Positions 1 to 10,001 of a stretch of 64,000 bases of DNA are shown piece after piece. The translations under genes and the position numbers were made by a program. The notes under the pieces were generated by a model, which was not told the DNA's origin, did no database searches, and worked only from the letters and a program-made list of their open reading frames with translations. The DNA is taken from the NCBI RefSeq assembly GCF_014132355.1, contig NZ_BLZO01000118.1, positions 161,001 through 225,000 of the forward strand, in the 5' to 3' direction. The stretch comes from Okeania sp. KiyG1. GTDB taxonomy: Bacteria > Cyanobacteriota > Cyanobacteriia > Cyanobacteriales > Microcoleaceae. Each line of letters opens with the position of its first letter. The stretch's first letter is position 1.

Positions 1-3
1 TTA

Positions 4-17
4 ACTAAATATTTAGT
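4..17. promoter_or_regulatory. Perfect palindrome, possible TetR operator
   Basis: ACTAAATATTTAGT is a perfect 14-bp palindrome about 350 bp before the TetR gene. TetR dimers bind such AT-rich dyads, commonly next to the gene of the regulator or its target. The link to the downstream TetR protein is inference; the operator could serve a gene beyond the left edge. Confidence 0.35.
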
Positions 18-362
18 CAGTTATTAATATAAAGCTTTTAAATGTGGTTTGTCAAGAGTTAACGAAGCAAATGCTAATATTAACTAACTAAGAATTAAGG
101 CCATATTTTGGCCCGAGTAATTAGTGTAAAGCTTGGCCTTTTCAGAGTAAGGTATTAACGAAGTCAGAAGTCAGAAGTCAACCCACCCCTAACCCCGACC
201 GTGGACGGGAAGTAGGGGATTTGAGCAAGCCTCCAAAAACATTTCGTCATTTCCCGGCGGGGTTGCGCGACCCAATTATTTTGATAAACTTTTTGGGAGT
301 CTATTTATAACAGTTGTGAACCATCAAGGCAAAGAAAACCATCACCGAACAAGAAAGGAAGA

Positions 363-985
363 TTGCGCGATCGAGAAGCAACAAAAGCAGAAATTTTAGA
401 TGCAGCAGAAGAGGAATTTGCGAAATATGGTTTAGCTGGGGCCAAGATAGATGCGATCGCAGCTCGTACAGGAGTAACAAAAGCCATGATTTACTATTAC
501 TTCAAAAGTAAGGAGGTTCTGTATCAGGAGGTTTTTCAACGCTTGGTCAGCGAACTTAATCAAATGATTCAGCAGTCCCACCTGGAGCAGTTGTCAGCAG
601 AAGTAGCTTTGAAAATGGTCATACGTTCAGCGATCGCCTACGAAGCAGCTCATCCGTATAGAGGGAGACTGTGGTTCCATGAAGCAATTCAAAATCAGGG
701 TAAATACGGAGAATTAACTGGTTGGCAAAACAGCTTTGTATTTTTGATGGGTATTTTGGAGCGGGGAATAGCAGAAGGAAGTTTCCGGCAGATCGACCCA
801 TTTTTGACAACTATAAATATTCTAGGGATTTGTGTTTTTATTTTGATGCTCAGGAAAATCTCAGTTATCTCAAACCCGATCGACAACTTTTGAGTCAGGA
901 AATGATTGAAAAACAAACTCAAGAAGTCATCAATTTAGTTCTAGGTGGCGTGCTTTTATATTCAGAAAATTCTAGTAAAGTTTAA
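363..985 (+). pseudogene. TetR/AcrR-family transcriptional regulator, frameshifted near the C-terminus
   Basis: The N-terminus is a TetR helix-turn-helix (KAEILDAAEEEFAKYG, then GVTKAMIYYYFKSKEVLYQE), followed by an all-helical ligand/dimer domain. The frame is open upstream to 288 and reads PSPNKKGRLRDREATKAE, typical of a TetR N-terminus, yet the first usual start codon in that frame is TTG at 363; the true start may lie upstream or be lost. At 835-839 a run of five T ends the good match: the first frame stops at 893, whereas one extra T continues as CVFYFDAQENLSYLKPDRQ to the stop at 985. The gene is therefore either mildly frameshifted or carries a one-base error. It would repress an unidentified, probably efflux or stress, target. 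No other gene lies close by. Confidence 0.75.
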
Positions 986-1141
986 AATACAAAAAAAGTT
1001 AAATTTTTCTATAGTAATTTAATTAGTTTATTTTTACGTCTATAATTAACATTTAAGATTTTGTCATCGATATCAAGATAGAATATCCTCAGTATAGCTG
1101 TTTATATTGACGATCCCCAATCAATAAATTACTAATATTTT

Positions 1142-1828
1142 ATGTTAAAAAATAGAATTTTTCGATTGGTATTAAGTAGTATTTTATCCATAATAATTTG
1201 CTTAATTATTGGCTATTTTACTCCGAGAAATTGCTTGGATAATTCTTGCAATATGGCTTTATTAGACCAAGGTATATCTATCTATATTTATAATACTGGT
1301 ATCCATACAGATATTCTAGTTCCAGTCAGAACTAAAATTTGGAATTGGCAGCAATATTTAGACTTAAAATTAATAGCTAATCAATCAGCTTCTATCAAAT
1401 ATCTAGCTTTTGGCCTTGGTGATCGAGCTTATTTTCTCGAAACTTATAATGGGACATCATTGCCAATTGTGACAATTTTTAAGGCCATGTTCCTACAAAC
1501 ACCCTCTGCAATGAGGGTATTAGCATATAGAAATATTCCTCAACAATATGAAATTAAGTGTGCTATAATTACTCAAACTAATTACCGTAGGCTGATGGAA
1601 TTTATCAATAATTCCTTCCAGTTAGATACCCAAGGTAATAAAATCAACCTGCTCGTAGATAGTAATTATGGAGGCGGTTTTTATGCAGCAAAAAGTAATT
1701 ATTCGATTTTAAGAGCTTGTAATGATTGGACTGCAGAAGGTATGAAATTAGCAGGAGTAAAAACTCCTGTGTGGTCAGGACTTTCTAGTTCGATTATGTA
1801 TCATATTAACAGTAGGTGCAACTGTTAA
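1142..1828 (+). CDS. DUF2459 / TIGR02117-family membrane-anchored protein
   Basis: A 228-residue protein with one N-terminal membrane segment (about residues 8-26) and a soluble domain bearing the family signatures: [11 protein letters not shown], a [15 protein letters not shown] block, and a C-terminal segment with [15 protein letters not shown] and [13 protein letters not shown]. The family is found in proteobacteria and cyanobacteria and has no established biochemical role; the conserved His, Cys and Asp residues suggest an enzyme or binding protein facing the periplasm. The length matches the family. The stop is only 35 bp before the probable hisA start, so co-transcription with hisA is possible, but no functional link to histidine synthesis is evident. 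Confidence 0.75.
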   Translation: MLKNRIFRLVLSSILSIIICLIIGYFTPRNCLDNSCNMALLDQGISIYIYNTGIHTDILVPVRTKIWNWQQYLDLKLIANQSASIKYLAFGLGDRAYFLETYNGTSLPIVTIFKAMFLQTPSAMRVLAYRNIPQQYEIKCAIITQTNYRRLMEFINNSFQLDTQGNKINLLVDSNYGGGFYAAKSNYSILRACNDWTAEGMKLAGVKTPVWSGLSSSIMYHINSRCNC

Positions 1829-1862
1829 AAAAATAGTAGTTTTGAATACAAAAATCTTGTCT

Positions 1863-2636
1863 ATGAATATTATTCCCGCAATCGATATACTAGATGGACG
1901 TTGTGTACGGTTATATCAAGGAGATTATAAACGAACGCACGTTTTTAATGATAACCCAGTTGATGTAGCAAAAAGGTGGGTAGATGAAGGAGCAACAAAG
2001 CTACATTTGGTAGACTTAGACGGTGCAAAAGCAGGTCAACCTGTCAATCAAAGGACAATAGAAGCGATTATCAAAGCAGTAGATGTACCAATACAATTAG
2101 GGGGAGGTTTACGCAACTATTCTGCAGTTGCAAGTGTGCTTGCTCTTGGGGTCAAACAAGCTATTTTAGGTACTGTAGCGCTCGAACGACCTCAGTTAAT
2201 ATGTAACCTCTGTCAAGAATTTCCCGGTAAAATTATTGTAGGCATTGATGCCAGAAATGGTAAAGTAGCTACTAAAGGGTGGTTAGAAACATCTGAGGTA
2301 TCAGCAACTGACCTCGCTCGGCAAATGGCTAAACTAAAAGTTGCAGCGATCGTCTATACAGATATTCAGCGAGATGGTACTCTCAAAGGGCCTAACATAC
2401 AATCCTTAAGGGAATTAGCTGCTGTAATTAATATTCCCATTATCGCTTCTGGCGGTATTAGTTCAATTACTGATTTGTTAAATCTGTTAGCACTAGAAGC
2501 CATGGGCGTAGAAGGTGCAATTGTTGGTCGTGCTTTGTACACTGGTGATATTAGTCTGACAGAAGCAAATCAAGCTGTAGGTCAAGGACGTTGGCAAGAT
2601 ATTCCTCCATATTTAGGATATTCTGCTTTTGCCTAA
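1863..2636 (+). CDS. hisA: Phosphoribosylformimino-5-aminoimidazole carboxamide ribotide isomerase
   Basis: This cytoplasmic (beta-alpha)8 barrel catalyses the Amadori isomerisation of ProFAR to PRFAR, the fourth step of histidine biosynthesis. Visible motifs are [13 protein letters not shown] with the N-terminal catalytic Asp, [30 protein letters not shown] with the second catalytic Asp, and the phosphate loops IIASGGIS and GAIVGRALY. The ORF can begin at a TTG at 1842, but ATG at 1863 gives [10 protein letters not shown], the normal start of cyanobacterial HisA, and is preferred. About 257 residues, full length. hisB, a later pathway gene, lies near 46 kb, so the his genes are dispersed as usual in cyanobacteria. 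Confidence 0.95.
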   Translation: MNIIPAIDILDGRCVRLYQGDYKRTHVFNDNPVDVAKRWVDEGATKLHLVDLDGAKAGQPVNQRTIEAIIKAVDVPIQLGGGLRNYSAVASVLALGVKQAILGTVALERPQLICNLCQEFPGKIIVGIDARNGKVATKGWLETSEVSATDLARQMAKLKVAAIVYTDIQRDGTLKGPNIQSLRELAAVINIPIIASGGISSITDLLNLLALEAMGVEGAIVGRALYTGDISLTEANQAVGQGRWQDIPPYLGYSAFA

Positions 2637-3624
2637 GCTTGAATCAGTTTAATTGCATCTACATCCAATTTATACCAATATGGAATAGGAAGTATAGCAG
2701 GGAACAAAAGTTAGACCCCGCATTGGTGACAGACGTGCTTGGTAGCGCACTTCTGCAACTCAACACTGGGAAAAACATTTCCCCTTATTCAGTTTATCAT
2801 TAGTATAAGTCAAACACTAACTCGTTCCTTGCTATTGTTTCTGTGTTTTTCATTCTTTATTCTCTAAAAGTCAGGGTATTTCTTAGAAGTCAGGAGTTAG
2901 GAGTCAGGACTCAGGAGTCAGAATAAATAGTTTAGATGCCATTTTTTAGTTCATAACTTATCTCATATGATGTCCGGTAGCATCGGTATTGTATAGTGAA
3001 GTAAGGAAGAAGGAAGAGGGAAGAGGGAAGAAGGAAGAGGGAAGAAAGCTTAAAAGCTTGAAAAAACGTAAATTTCCTGTAGATATTCACCCTTGATTTT
3101 ACACAAACGCGCCCCAGCGGACATGATATCATTAGTCAAAAGGATATCTCCTTTCATTAATTGATAATTGATAATGGATAATGGATAATTGATAATTACC
3201 TCTGGTTAAAACCGTTAAGGAATTGAATATAAGGAAATATTATTTCTTTATTTCCCGATCAAGGGAGGCTTCAAGGCGCGAATTATTTAATTATTAATTA
3301 TTCGGTAAAGGATGCACGATCGCCCTTACTATTCGTAAAATTATTTTTCAAAGATGGTATAGTAGTCGCAAAAAAAGATTTAATATTTTATTTAAGTAGT
3401 AGACTGACACAGCTAAAACTGTACACTCTTATTTTTGTTTCTAGTAGACTGACACAGCTTAAATGGTGCATTAGATTATGAGGGTGGGGGCGGGTTTACC
3501 CAGTCGTGGGTGACACCATTAACTTAACGCGGAACCCGCCCCTACTATTGCACCAACTGAATTTTTTAGGCGTGTCACGCCACTAGCTGTCTTTATCTTC
3601 CCACCCTCCTTCTTGAACTTACAA
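2637..3624. repeat. Non-coding spacer with small inverted-repeat elements
   Basis: No convincing gene. It holds a run of GGAGTCA-type heptamers near 2885-2925, an R1 element (2965-3129, ends related to ATATCATGTCCGG and CGGACATGATAT), and an R3 element (about 3154-3309) beginning TTCATTAATTGATAATTG and ending ATTATTCGGTAA. A 17-bp motif AGTAGACTGACACAGCT occurs twice (about 3400 and 3443). Confidence 0.7.
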
Positions 3625-4230
3625 TTATTTAGTAAAAATAGTTAGTAATACTGCTCCCAACAAATAGTGATTTGCTTGTAAATTTAATCCAGTTTCTTTA
3701 CCTAATTGTTCGCGAACTGTTGGACTATAAAGCTTAATTCCACCAGGAGAAATATTCAAAGACTGAAATTCATCTTGCCACTTAAAATAGGAATCAACTA
3801 AATAGAAAAATCCTCCTGGACGTAAAACTCGACTAACTTCATTAAATACTTGTTGAGGATGAGGATAATGTAAAAAACTAATTGTATTAAAAACGGCATC
3901 AAATTGTTCATTAGCAAAAGGCATCTCTTCAGCATTTCCTATTAAAAATGTTACACTTTCTGAATGACGATTACGACTATTAGCTTGATCGACCATTTCG
4001 GGAGATAAATCTAAACCAGTACCTTGAAGATTTGGAAAATTAATAGCAAGACGATGTAGAAGTTTTCCAGTCCCACAACCTAAATCTAATACATTTGCTG
4101 GACTTGGCAGATTTACATACTCCAATAATCTTTGATGTACTGCTTGATAAACTACAGATGGAAATAACCAATCATAATTAGGGGCCCAAAGATCGAAAAA
4201 TTTTTGTTTAGAGGAAATATTATTTGTCAT
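3625..4230 (-). CDS. Class I SAM-dependent methyltransferase
   Basis: A Rossmann-fold methyltransferase of the methyltransferase-11 type. Motif I VLDLGCGTGKLLHRLA binds SAM; GTGLDLSPEMVDQA holds the acidic residue for the ribose; GNAEEMPFANEQFDAVF and the post-motif LRPGGFFYLVD follow in normal order. The ORF opens at 4266, but ATG at 4230 (MTNNISSKQKFFDLW) removes twelve atypical residues and leaves a 36-bp gap after upp, so it is preferred. The substrate cannot be told; UbiE/COQ5-like small-molecule methyltransferases share this layout. Co-directional with and downstream of upp, hence probably the second gene of an operon. Confidence 0.8.
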   Translation of the reverse strand: MTNNISSKQKFFDLWAPNYDWLFPSVVYQAVHQRLLEYVNLPSPANVLDLGCGTGKLLHRLAINFPNLQGTGLDLSPEMVDQANSRNRHSESVTFLIGNAEEMPFANEQFDAVFNTISFLHYPHPQQVFNEVSRVLRPGGFFYLVDSYFKWQDEFQSLNISPGGIKLYSPTVREQLGKETGLNLQANHYLLGAVLLTIFTK

Positions 4231-4266
4231 ATAGCAGTTATGTTTGAGTTCATAGGAAAATAACAA

Positions 4267-4899
4267 TTATCTCGTTCCATACAAGCGATCGCCTGCATCT
4301 CCTAATCCTGGAATAATATAACCATGTGCATCTAATTTTTCATCAATAGCAGCAGTGTATAAAGGTATATCTGGGTGATAGTTATGGAAATTTTCAATTC
4401 CCTCTGGTGCTGCCAATAAACACAGAAACCGAATTGACTCTGGGTTAAATTCTTTAATCCGATCAACTGCTGCTATTGCTGAATTTCCAGTTGCCAACAT
4501 TGGGTCAATTATTAACACATCTCGCTGGTCAATATCATGGGGAACTTTGAAATAATATTCTACAGCAACTAAAGTGCTAGGGTCACGATACAAACCAATA
4601 TGTCCCACTCTTGCTGTAGGTATTAGCTCTAAAATTCCATCAAGAAGTCCTTGACCTGCTCGCATAATGGAAACAATCACCATTTTTTTTTCAGCAGCTA
4701 ACATGGGTGCTTCCATCAATTTCATTGGTGTCTGAATTTGTTGATATTTTATTGGTAAATCACGAGTTACTTCATAAGCTAATAACATTCCTATTTCTTT
4801 TAGCAGTTGGCGAAATTGAGCAGTGGTAGTCTCTATTCTGCGTAATAATGTCAATTTATGCTGAACTAATGGATGATTAATGATAGTAGTTTTTGTCAT
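4267..4899 (-). CDS. upp: Uracil phosphoribosyltransferase
   Basis: Converts uracil and PRPP to UMP (pyrimidine salvage; cytoplasm). 210 residues, the usual length. The order is typical: [12 protein letters not shown] at the N-terminus, [19 protein letters not shown], the PRPP-binding loop [15 protein letters not shown] and the uracil-binding C-terminal segment [14 protein letters not shown]. In the common form of the PRPP loop the residue after ATG is Gly; here it is Asn, a mild departure. In the yeast URC uracil-degradation pathway the UPRT step (URC6/FUR1) works with URC1 and URC4; homologues of both lie in this window (6.0-7.2 kb and 21.7-22.9 kb), so this enzyme may feed catabolism as well as salvage. 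Confidence 0.95.
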   Translation of the reverse strand: MTKTTIINHPLVQHKLTLLRRIETTTAQFRQLLKEIGMLLAYEVTRDLPIKYQQIQTPMKLMEAPMLAAEKKMVIVSIMRAGQGLLDGILELIPTARVGHIGLYRDPSTLVAVEYYFKVPHDIDQRDVLIIDPMLATGNSAIAAVDRIKEFNPESIRFLCLLAAPEGIENFHNYHPDIPLYTAAIDEKLDAHGYIIPGLGDAGDRLYGTR

Positions 4900-5118
4900 T
4901 TTATAATCTAGTTTTATTCATCAAATATTGTTCGTAACATTATTGTTTAAAAATGTTATAAATTATCATAAAATACAGAGACCTCTAAAACAAATTTAGG
5001 TAGTAATGTACAATAGTAGCGAGGTACATTTTTTTACTTGATTAAATTCTTTAAAAATCAAAATAAAGTATATACTTCACCACATTTAAAATAGTCTAAA
5101 TTACCAAATTTATTAACT

Positions 5119-5246
5119 AGACATCTCCAATAGTCATTTCAGTTATCAGTTATCAGTTGTCAAAAATAAAGTTAATTATCTTACTATATACATTAATTAT
5201 TTCCGCCTACTACTTACCACCTACTTGTTCTTTTCTGGAGATATGT
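5119..5246. repeat. R4 small inverted-repeat element
   Basis: It begins AGACATCTCC and ends near CTGGAGATATGT, an imperfect inverted copy. The interior holds CAGTTAT heptamers. The short ORF inside has no coding character. Other R4 copies: 34854-35002 and 42864-42931. Confidence 0.55.
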
Positions 5247-5324
5247 ACTAAATTAGTTGGCATTACTGAATTAAGGTATCAAAGTAGATTTATAGGGAAC
5301 AGGGAACAGTTAATATTAACAAGT

Positions 5325-5536
5325 AGGGCGTTGCTGAATTGAAGTATGAATGCACGATTTTTTGGTTCTGGTCAAGCCCCCGCGCATCCCCCGTTCAACA
5401 AAAAAGCGCAGCAACATCTGGCTTCCCCCTTTCTAAGGGGGACGGGAGGGGGATCAAGGGGGACTTTTAGAGTTTTATTACCCCCAAATTGGCTTGCTCG
5501 GGTAGCTCTGCATCATACCCAGAATCAGCAACGCCC
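5325..5536. mobile_element. R6 miniature inverted-repeat element, 212 bp, with target duplication
   Basis: Ends are AGGGCGTTGCTGAATT and AATCAGCAACGCCC, an inverted repeat, flanked on both sides by AAGT (5321-5324 and 5537-5540), a 4-bp target-site duplication. The interior is GC-rich spacer text, with no transposase. The ends resemble the R5 family at 50, 53 and 61 kb (AGGGCTTGCTGA), which also duplicate four bases, so both may be mobilised by the same kind of transposase. Confidence 0.75.
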
Positions 5537-5611
5537 AAGTAGTTCAAACAATCTAAAATAAAAATCCAAAATACAGAATTATTAAATCATACCCAGAATC
5601 AACAATGCCAA

Positions 5612-5986
5612 TTAGTTATATACTAATGCTTCCTTTTCTCTAGTAATTTCAATAGTAACTTTGCCACTAAAATCTGGTATTGGAGCTGCTAACTTAGTTA
5701 CACTAACCTTGACATTTTGTACTAATGATTCTTGCAAAATAGCCGTAGCGATCGCATCAGCTACTTTTTCTAACAAAGCAAACTTAGAATTTTTTATAAG
5801 CTTTTGGACAGTATTAATTATGCTGCTGTAATCTACAGTATCTTCCAAAGCATCGCTTTTACTTGCAGCATTCAAATCTAACCCTATAGTTAAATCTACT
5901 TCAAACCATTGTCCCAATATTTTTTCTTCTGGAAAAAAGCCGATGTACCCATAGCAGCGAATTCCAGTAATTGAGATTGAGTCCAT
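5612..5986 (-). CDS. folB: Dihydroneopterin aldolase
   Basis: FolB cleaves 7,8-dihydroneopterin to 6-hydroxymethyl-dihydropterin and glycolaldehyde in tetrahydrofolate biosynthesis. The 124 residues match the family: DSISITGIRCYGYIGFFPEEK at the N-terminus (conserved Gly and Glu of the pterin site), DTVDYSSI, FALLEKVADAIA with the active-site Lys, and VTKLAAPIPDFSGKVTIEI at the C-terminus. It follows the DUF1688 gene by 36 bp on the same strand, so the two are probably co-transcribed. folK, the next pathway step, is encoded divergently 2 kb away. Confidence 0.93.
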   Translation of the reverse strand: MDSISITGIRCYGYIGFFPEEKILGQWFEVDLTIGLDLNAASKSDALEDTVDYSSIINTVQKLIKNSKFALLEKVADAIATAILQESLVQNVKVSVTKLAAPIPDFSGKVTIEITREKEALVYN

Positions 5987-6022
5987 AATTACTAATTAAA
6001 AACTGTTCCATCACTCTTTATT

Positions 6023-7234
6023 TTAATCGGAGGCGAACCATCTTTTTCTTAATTCTTTTGCTATTTTTCGCCCTGCTGTCCATGTGCCTCCTTGTAAGAC
6101 TTTTATCAGTGGTAATTCTGAACTATTTAAGTTAAGTTTTTGTTGAATTACTTGAGCAACTTTGCCTAAAAGACTAATAGTTAATGCTCTCCATTCTACA
6201 ATAATTTCTGAACCTGGTAAATGTTGCTGTTGTAAAACTAGAGGGTTTTTAATTTGTATTAGTCCTATATCTATAAATAAGCCACCATTCCGATATTCTG
6301 CTAATCCAGTTAAATCATCTAATCCAATTATTTTTAAACCCAATTCTTGTAATGGTTCAAGCAATGAGTATGTTAACCATTGAGATAATTTATGAAAAGG
6401 TATATATTCATCCCCTAAACAGTCAGTTTTGAGCAGAGAATGAGACCAAACATCTCCTAAATTAATCCCTGAAATATTACTACGTCCTGGCCAAATATCA
6501 CCCAACCCCTCCAATACAGCATTTAATACTGAAGTAGCTTGAATTACTTCTTTATTGGCCTGATTTTGCCACAAATAATCAACCATATTTCCTGGACGTG
6601 GACTCTCAATGCCAAATAACTGAGGATGTTGATTTAACACTTGTCCTAAGCGTTGTAGCAATTCCAGACGACCTTCAAGACCCACCAATGGATTTTCTGG
6701 ACTAACTTGGAATCCTTGAGTTAAAGTCTGAAGATTAATTTGGGAAAGTCCTCTAGTATCTGCTTGCCAGGGAAAATCGGGATTACTAGAAAAAAAACCT
6801 TGGCAAAATAGTCGGAAACTACAAACTGCTAAACCTTCCGAACGGCTAAATATTAAGCTTGTTTCAGGTTCAGTGTATTGCCAGTTTATGCCCGCACCCG
6901 CATCTAGTAGTACACTAATAATGGCTAAATCAAATTTAACTTTGGCCTTTTCTAGAGGTGTGAGTCCTGCCAACATTTGGTCAAGTTCAGCTAGGCGAGG
7001 TATATCTCCTACTTGGAAATGTCGCCAACGACTATGGAAGGGTATATCTAGTTTGGGATACTGCTCCAGGATTACATTAATAACATAGTCGGCACATTTA
7101 TCTAGTTGAGTTAAATCGACTCGAAAATTATTGAGTTGGTCTTGACAAGCAAGATTAAATATGCAGTCGCATCTTTCTCGAATGGCCTGGGGAGTTCTTA
7201 GATATGTAATAACTTCTGGGATTTTTTTATTCAT
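6023..7234 (-). CDS. urc4: DUF1688 / URC4-like uracil catabolism protein
   Basis: A 403-residue protein recognisable as the DUF1688 family (yeast URC4, Aspergillus urg3). Distinctive stretches are RTPQAIRERCDCIFNLA, HSRWRHFQVGDIPRL, FDLAIISVLLDAGAG, RSEGLAVCSFRLFCQGFFSS, RPGNMVDYL, WPGRSNISGINLGDVWSH and FHKLSQWLTYSLLEPL. In fungi URC4 is needed, with URC1 and a uracil phosphoribosyltransferase, for the URC route of uracil degradation; its chemistry was not settled to my knowledge. Here upp lies 1.1 kb downstream on the same strand and the URC1 homologue is at 21.7-22.9 kb. folB follows directly. Full length, apparently intact, cytoplasmic. Confidence 0.85.
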   Translation of the reverse strand: MNKKIPEVITYLRTPQAIRERCDCIFNLACQDQLNNFRVDLTQLDKCADYVINVILEQYPKLDIPFHSRWRHFQVGDIPRLAELDQMLAGLTPLEKAKVKFDLAIISVLLDAGAGINWQYTEPETSLIFSRSEGLAVCSFRLFCQGFFSSNPDFPWQADTRGLSQINLQTLTQGFQVSPENPLVGLEGRLELLQRLGQVLNQHPQLFGIESPRPGNMVDYLWQNQANKEVIQATSVLNAVLEGLGDIWPGRSNISGINLGDVWSHSLLKTDCLGDEYIPFHKLSQWLTYSLLEPLQELGLKIIGLDDLTGLAEYRNGGLFIDIGLIQIKNPLVLQQQHLPGSEIIVEWRALTISLLGKVAQVIQQKLNLNSSELPLIKVLQGGTWTAGRKIAKELRKRWFASD

Positions 7235-7262
7235 TAAAAATCAAAGTTGAAGAATATAATAT

Positions 7263-7380
7263 TAGGATTTACGCATGAGGTACGAAAAACTAGGATTTGA
7301 GATTGCTTTCCCTCCCGGAATGCTGCGCAAACCCTGTCGGTCGCTTCGGACGAAAATAAGTTGCAGGTGCGTAAGTCCTG
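7263..7380. mobile_element. R2 miniature inverted-repeat element, 118 bp, with 5-bp target duplication
   Basis: Left end TAGGATTTACGCA and right end TGCGTAAGTCCTG are imperfect inverted repeats; AATAT flanks both sides (7258-7262, 7381-7385). No coding capacity. Same family as the elements at 21553-21643, 29397-29510 and 62906-62997. Confidence 0.75.
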
Positions 7381-8000
7381 AATATAAAAGGAATATATAG
7401 CATTTCTCATAAAGATGAGGTACATTTACGATCCCCCGCGCATCCCCCGTTTAACAAAAAGCGCAGCATCTTATGGTTTCCCCGATCTTCGGGGACGGGA
7501 GGGGGATCGATAAAGGGGGACTTTGAAACTTTTAAGCGGTTCCCCCTTATTAAGCTATGCTTTATAAATATCTTTCTTAAGATAAAACTTGACACAATCG
7601 ACAAGTTATGTATTAGCCTTCCAAAGATTTTTGCCAGAGAAAAAGTGTATTAAAAAGTAGATTTTTCTTGATAACTTAAGTAGTTTTTCCTATATAAATT
7701 GGTTCTTTCTCCTTTCTCCCCTGCTCCCTACTCCCCTTCCCTTCCTGGGAGGGGTTAGGGTGGGTCACACAAGGTTTTCAGGAGTTCCTTATAAGGGATA
7801 GCTTATTAAGGGGGTTAGGGGGGATCTAAAACTGTATCTAACCAATTTGAGAAACGCTATAATATAAATAGTAAATTAGAAAAAACTATCACAGGCATCA
7901 TGCTATTAAAAACGTTTTAGTTGATGAGAAACTTGGGTAGTTTATTGTTGGTTTTTCTAAATTTAATTCAGCAAAAAATCAGGTCAAAAATTCCCTAGTA
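7381..8000. other. Spacer upstream of folK
   Basis: Repeat text with CCCCCGCGCATCCCCCG and GGGGACGGGAGGGGGATC blocks shared with the R6 element at 5.4 kb, then AT-rich sequence ending in GAGAAACGCTATAAT, an end motif also seen near 29140. No gene seen. Confidence 0.6.
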
Positions 8001-8514
8001 ATGTCTCATCAAGTTCACTTCAGTCAATCAGAAAAACAAGAGAATAATGTAGCTGTTGCTCTTGGTAGTAATCTTGGTGATTCTTTAAGTATTCTAGAAA
8101 ATGCAATCCAAATTTTATCCAAAACTCCAGGTATTACCTTAAATACTTATTCTAGTTGGTATCGGACTAAACCTATCGGTCCAAAACAACCAGATTATCT
8201 GAATGGTTGTGCATTATTAAAAGTAGAATTAACTCCTCAAAATTGTTAGAAATTATTTTGGATATAGAAAACAATTTAAGCGAGTACGTTTAGTACATTG
8301 GGGACCTAGAACTTTAGACCTAGACTTAATCCTATATGATGATTTAATATTAGATATTCCGAATCTGCAAATCCCCCACCCTCGGATGAGAGAAAGAGCT
8401 TTTGTTCTCGTACCCCTAGCAGAAATAGCCCCTAATTGGATAGACCCAGTTTCGGGAAAGGCGATCGCTCAACTTCTAGAAGAGGTAGAATGTTCGGGAG
8501 TATCTAAGCTTTAA
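8001..8514 (+). pseudogene. folK: 2-amino-4-hydroxy-6-hydroxymethyldihydropteridine pyrophosphokinase, two frameshifts
   Basis: FolK (HPPK) transfers pyrophosphate from ATP to 6-hydroxymethyl-dihydropterin. The first frame gives VAVALGSNLGDSLSILENA, then TYSSWYRTKPIG and DYLNGCALL, and stops at 8249. One T added at 8243-8244 gives LLEIILDIENN; another T at 8275-8277 restores RVRLVHWGPRTLDLDLILYDD, then IPHPRMRERAFVLVPLAEIAPNW, to a stop at 8512-8514. All HPPK motifs are thus present in order, spread over three frames. Both lesions are single-T losses in short T tracts, so sequencing error is as likely as true decay; folate synthesis would need a working copy. The SDR gene starts 30 bp downstream. 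Confidence 0.88.
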
Positions 8515-8543
8515 GCTGGCAAGTTAAAATAGCAATTCTACTA

Positions 8544-9263
8544 ATGATCAAAAAAGCACTCGTAACAGGTTCCGCAGTGGGAATAGGTAGAGCGATCGCT
8601 CTCGATTTAGCAAGTAAAGGATTTGATGTAGCATTTCATTATAACCGCAGTGCAGAGGCAGCTAACCAAGCAACTCAAGAAGCAGCTACTTATGGAGTAA
8701 AATCTGTAGCTCTACAAGCAGATATTACCAAACCAGAGCAAGCTCAGTTTCTAGTAGAAAATGCAGCAGCACAATTGGGTGGTTTATCAGTAGTAGTTAA
8801 TAATGTGGGTAACTACCTGAGAAAACCAATTAGCAAAACATCTATAAAAGAGTGGCAGGAAGTTATTAATTCTAACCTCAATGCCACTTTTTATATTACT
8901 AAAGCAGCACTTCCCTATCTCAAAGCAGCAAATGGCGCACACATAGTTAATTTTGCTTGTGCTAGTGCCCAAAATATAGCAGCACGACGAACGAATACAG
9001 CTTATATGATTGCCAAAACTGGTATTATCATATATACTAAATCATTAGCTCTTGAATTAATTAAAGATAAAATTACTGTTAATGTAGTATCTCCTGGAGT
9101 CGCAGAAAATTCTTGGGATGTAGAAGAAATGATTCCTAAATTACCAGCTAAACGTCCAGCAAAGTTGACAGAAATTAACCATGCTGTTTGGTTTTTTATT
9201 AACCCTGATTCTGAGTATATTACAGGGCAAATTTTGGAAGTTTCTGGTGGTTGGAATTTATAG
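8544..9263 (+). CDS. Short-chain dehydrogenase/reductase, possibly a pteridine reductase
   Basis: A complete 239-residue classical SDR. It has TGSAVGIG (residues 9-16) for cofactor binding, NNVG (86-89), a Ser region around residue 141, and the catalytic YMIAK with Tyr154 and Lys158; VNVVSPGVAEN and ITGQILEVSGGW end the fold. The segment FHYNRSAEAA after beta-2 carries an Arg-Ser pair as in NADPH-dependent SDRs and resembles the HYHRSA motif of PTR1-type pteridine reductases. It lies 30 bp after folK, with a QueD-like pterin enzyme downstream and folB nearby, so a pterin or dihydrofolate substrate is a reasonable inference. A FabG-like activity remains possible. Confidence 0.82.
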   Translation: MIKKALVTGSAVGIGRAIALDLASKGFDVAFHYNRSAEAANQATQEAATYGVKSVALQADITKPEQAQFLVENAAAQLGGLSVVVNNVGNYLRKPISKTSIKEWQEVINSNLNATFYITKAALPYLKAANGAHIVNFACASAQNIAARRTNTAYMIAKTGIIIYTKSLALELIKDKITVNVVSPGVAENSWDVEEMIPKLPAKRPAKLTEINHAVWFFINPDSEYITGQILEVSGGWNL

Positions 9264-10001
9264 ATGGTTCATTAATTGATAATTGATAATGGATAATTGA
9301 TAATTACCTCTGGTTAAAACCACTCTTGATTGAATATAAGGAAATATTATTTCTTCTCTTGGTTGATTGGATATGGCGAGGGGACCTCGCCATCCCTCAA
9401 CCGCTTTTTTCCCCTTAAAAGGGAGGCTTTAAACCAGAATTATTTAATTATTAATAATTAATAATTCGGTAAGGCAGAAGGCAGAGGGCAGAGGGCAGAA
9501 GGGAAGAAAAGGCTAGAAGGGAGAAAGTTTTTTGATGACTGATTATTCGGAAATTATATAATATATTGCTGATAATTGCGGGAAATTTTATATTCAAAAA
9601 ATAGCTACAATCAAATAAGTAATAGAGAAAAATTTAACTTATGTAAGTTGGTAAACTTCTGACTAAGAAATTAAGCAGGAAGACTTTCATATCAAGTCTC
9701 ATTAATTAGCCATAATAAAAAAGATACATGATATTAGTTATCTAGGAGAAAAGGAAGGAGGAAAAAACTTAAACTTGACTAGATACTTCCCAAGAGTTGA
9801 GATATAGTAGATTCGGTGGTTAATGTGGTACAATTGACAAAATGAATATTTTTTACCGAATAATAAAGGTTTAAAGCCTCTACTTTAAAGGAGAAAAAAT
9901 TTTCCCTACCGCGTCAATCCTCTTCTTTTCAAGAATAGGTAATTGTTAATAATTAATAATTAATTGTTGAACTATTCCCTCTAATTATTCAGGATATAGT
10001 A
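9264..10001. repeat. Spacer with two R3 repeats
   Basis: R3 copy at about 9267-9473 (TTCATTAATTGATAATTG to TAATTCGGTAA) and a variant at about 9853-9970 (TTTACCGAATAATAAAGG to TAATTAATTGTTGAAC). Between them is AT-rich sequence with GAAGGGAAGAAAAGG and AGAAAGTTTTTTGATGACTG, text that also occurs near the right end of R1 elements. No gene seen. Confidence 0.65.

Noticed and set aside
2591-2803. 70-codon ORF overlapping the end of hisA
   Set aside because: It starts within hisA in another frame and runs through low-complexity spacer.
5157-5561. Two short plus-strand ORFs (61 and 71 codons)
   Set aside because: They lie within the R4 and R6 elements and translate repeat sequence.
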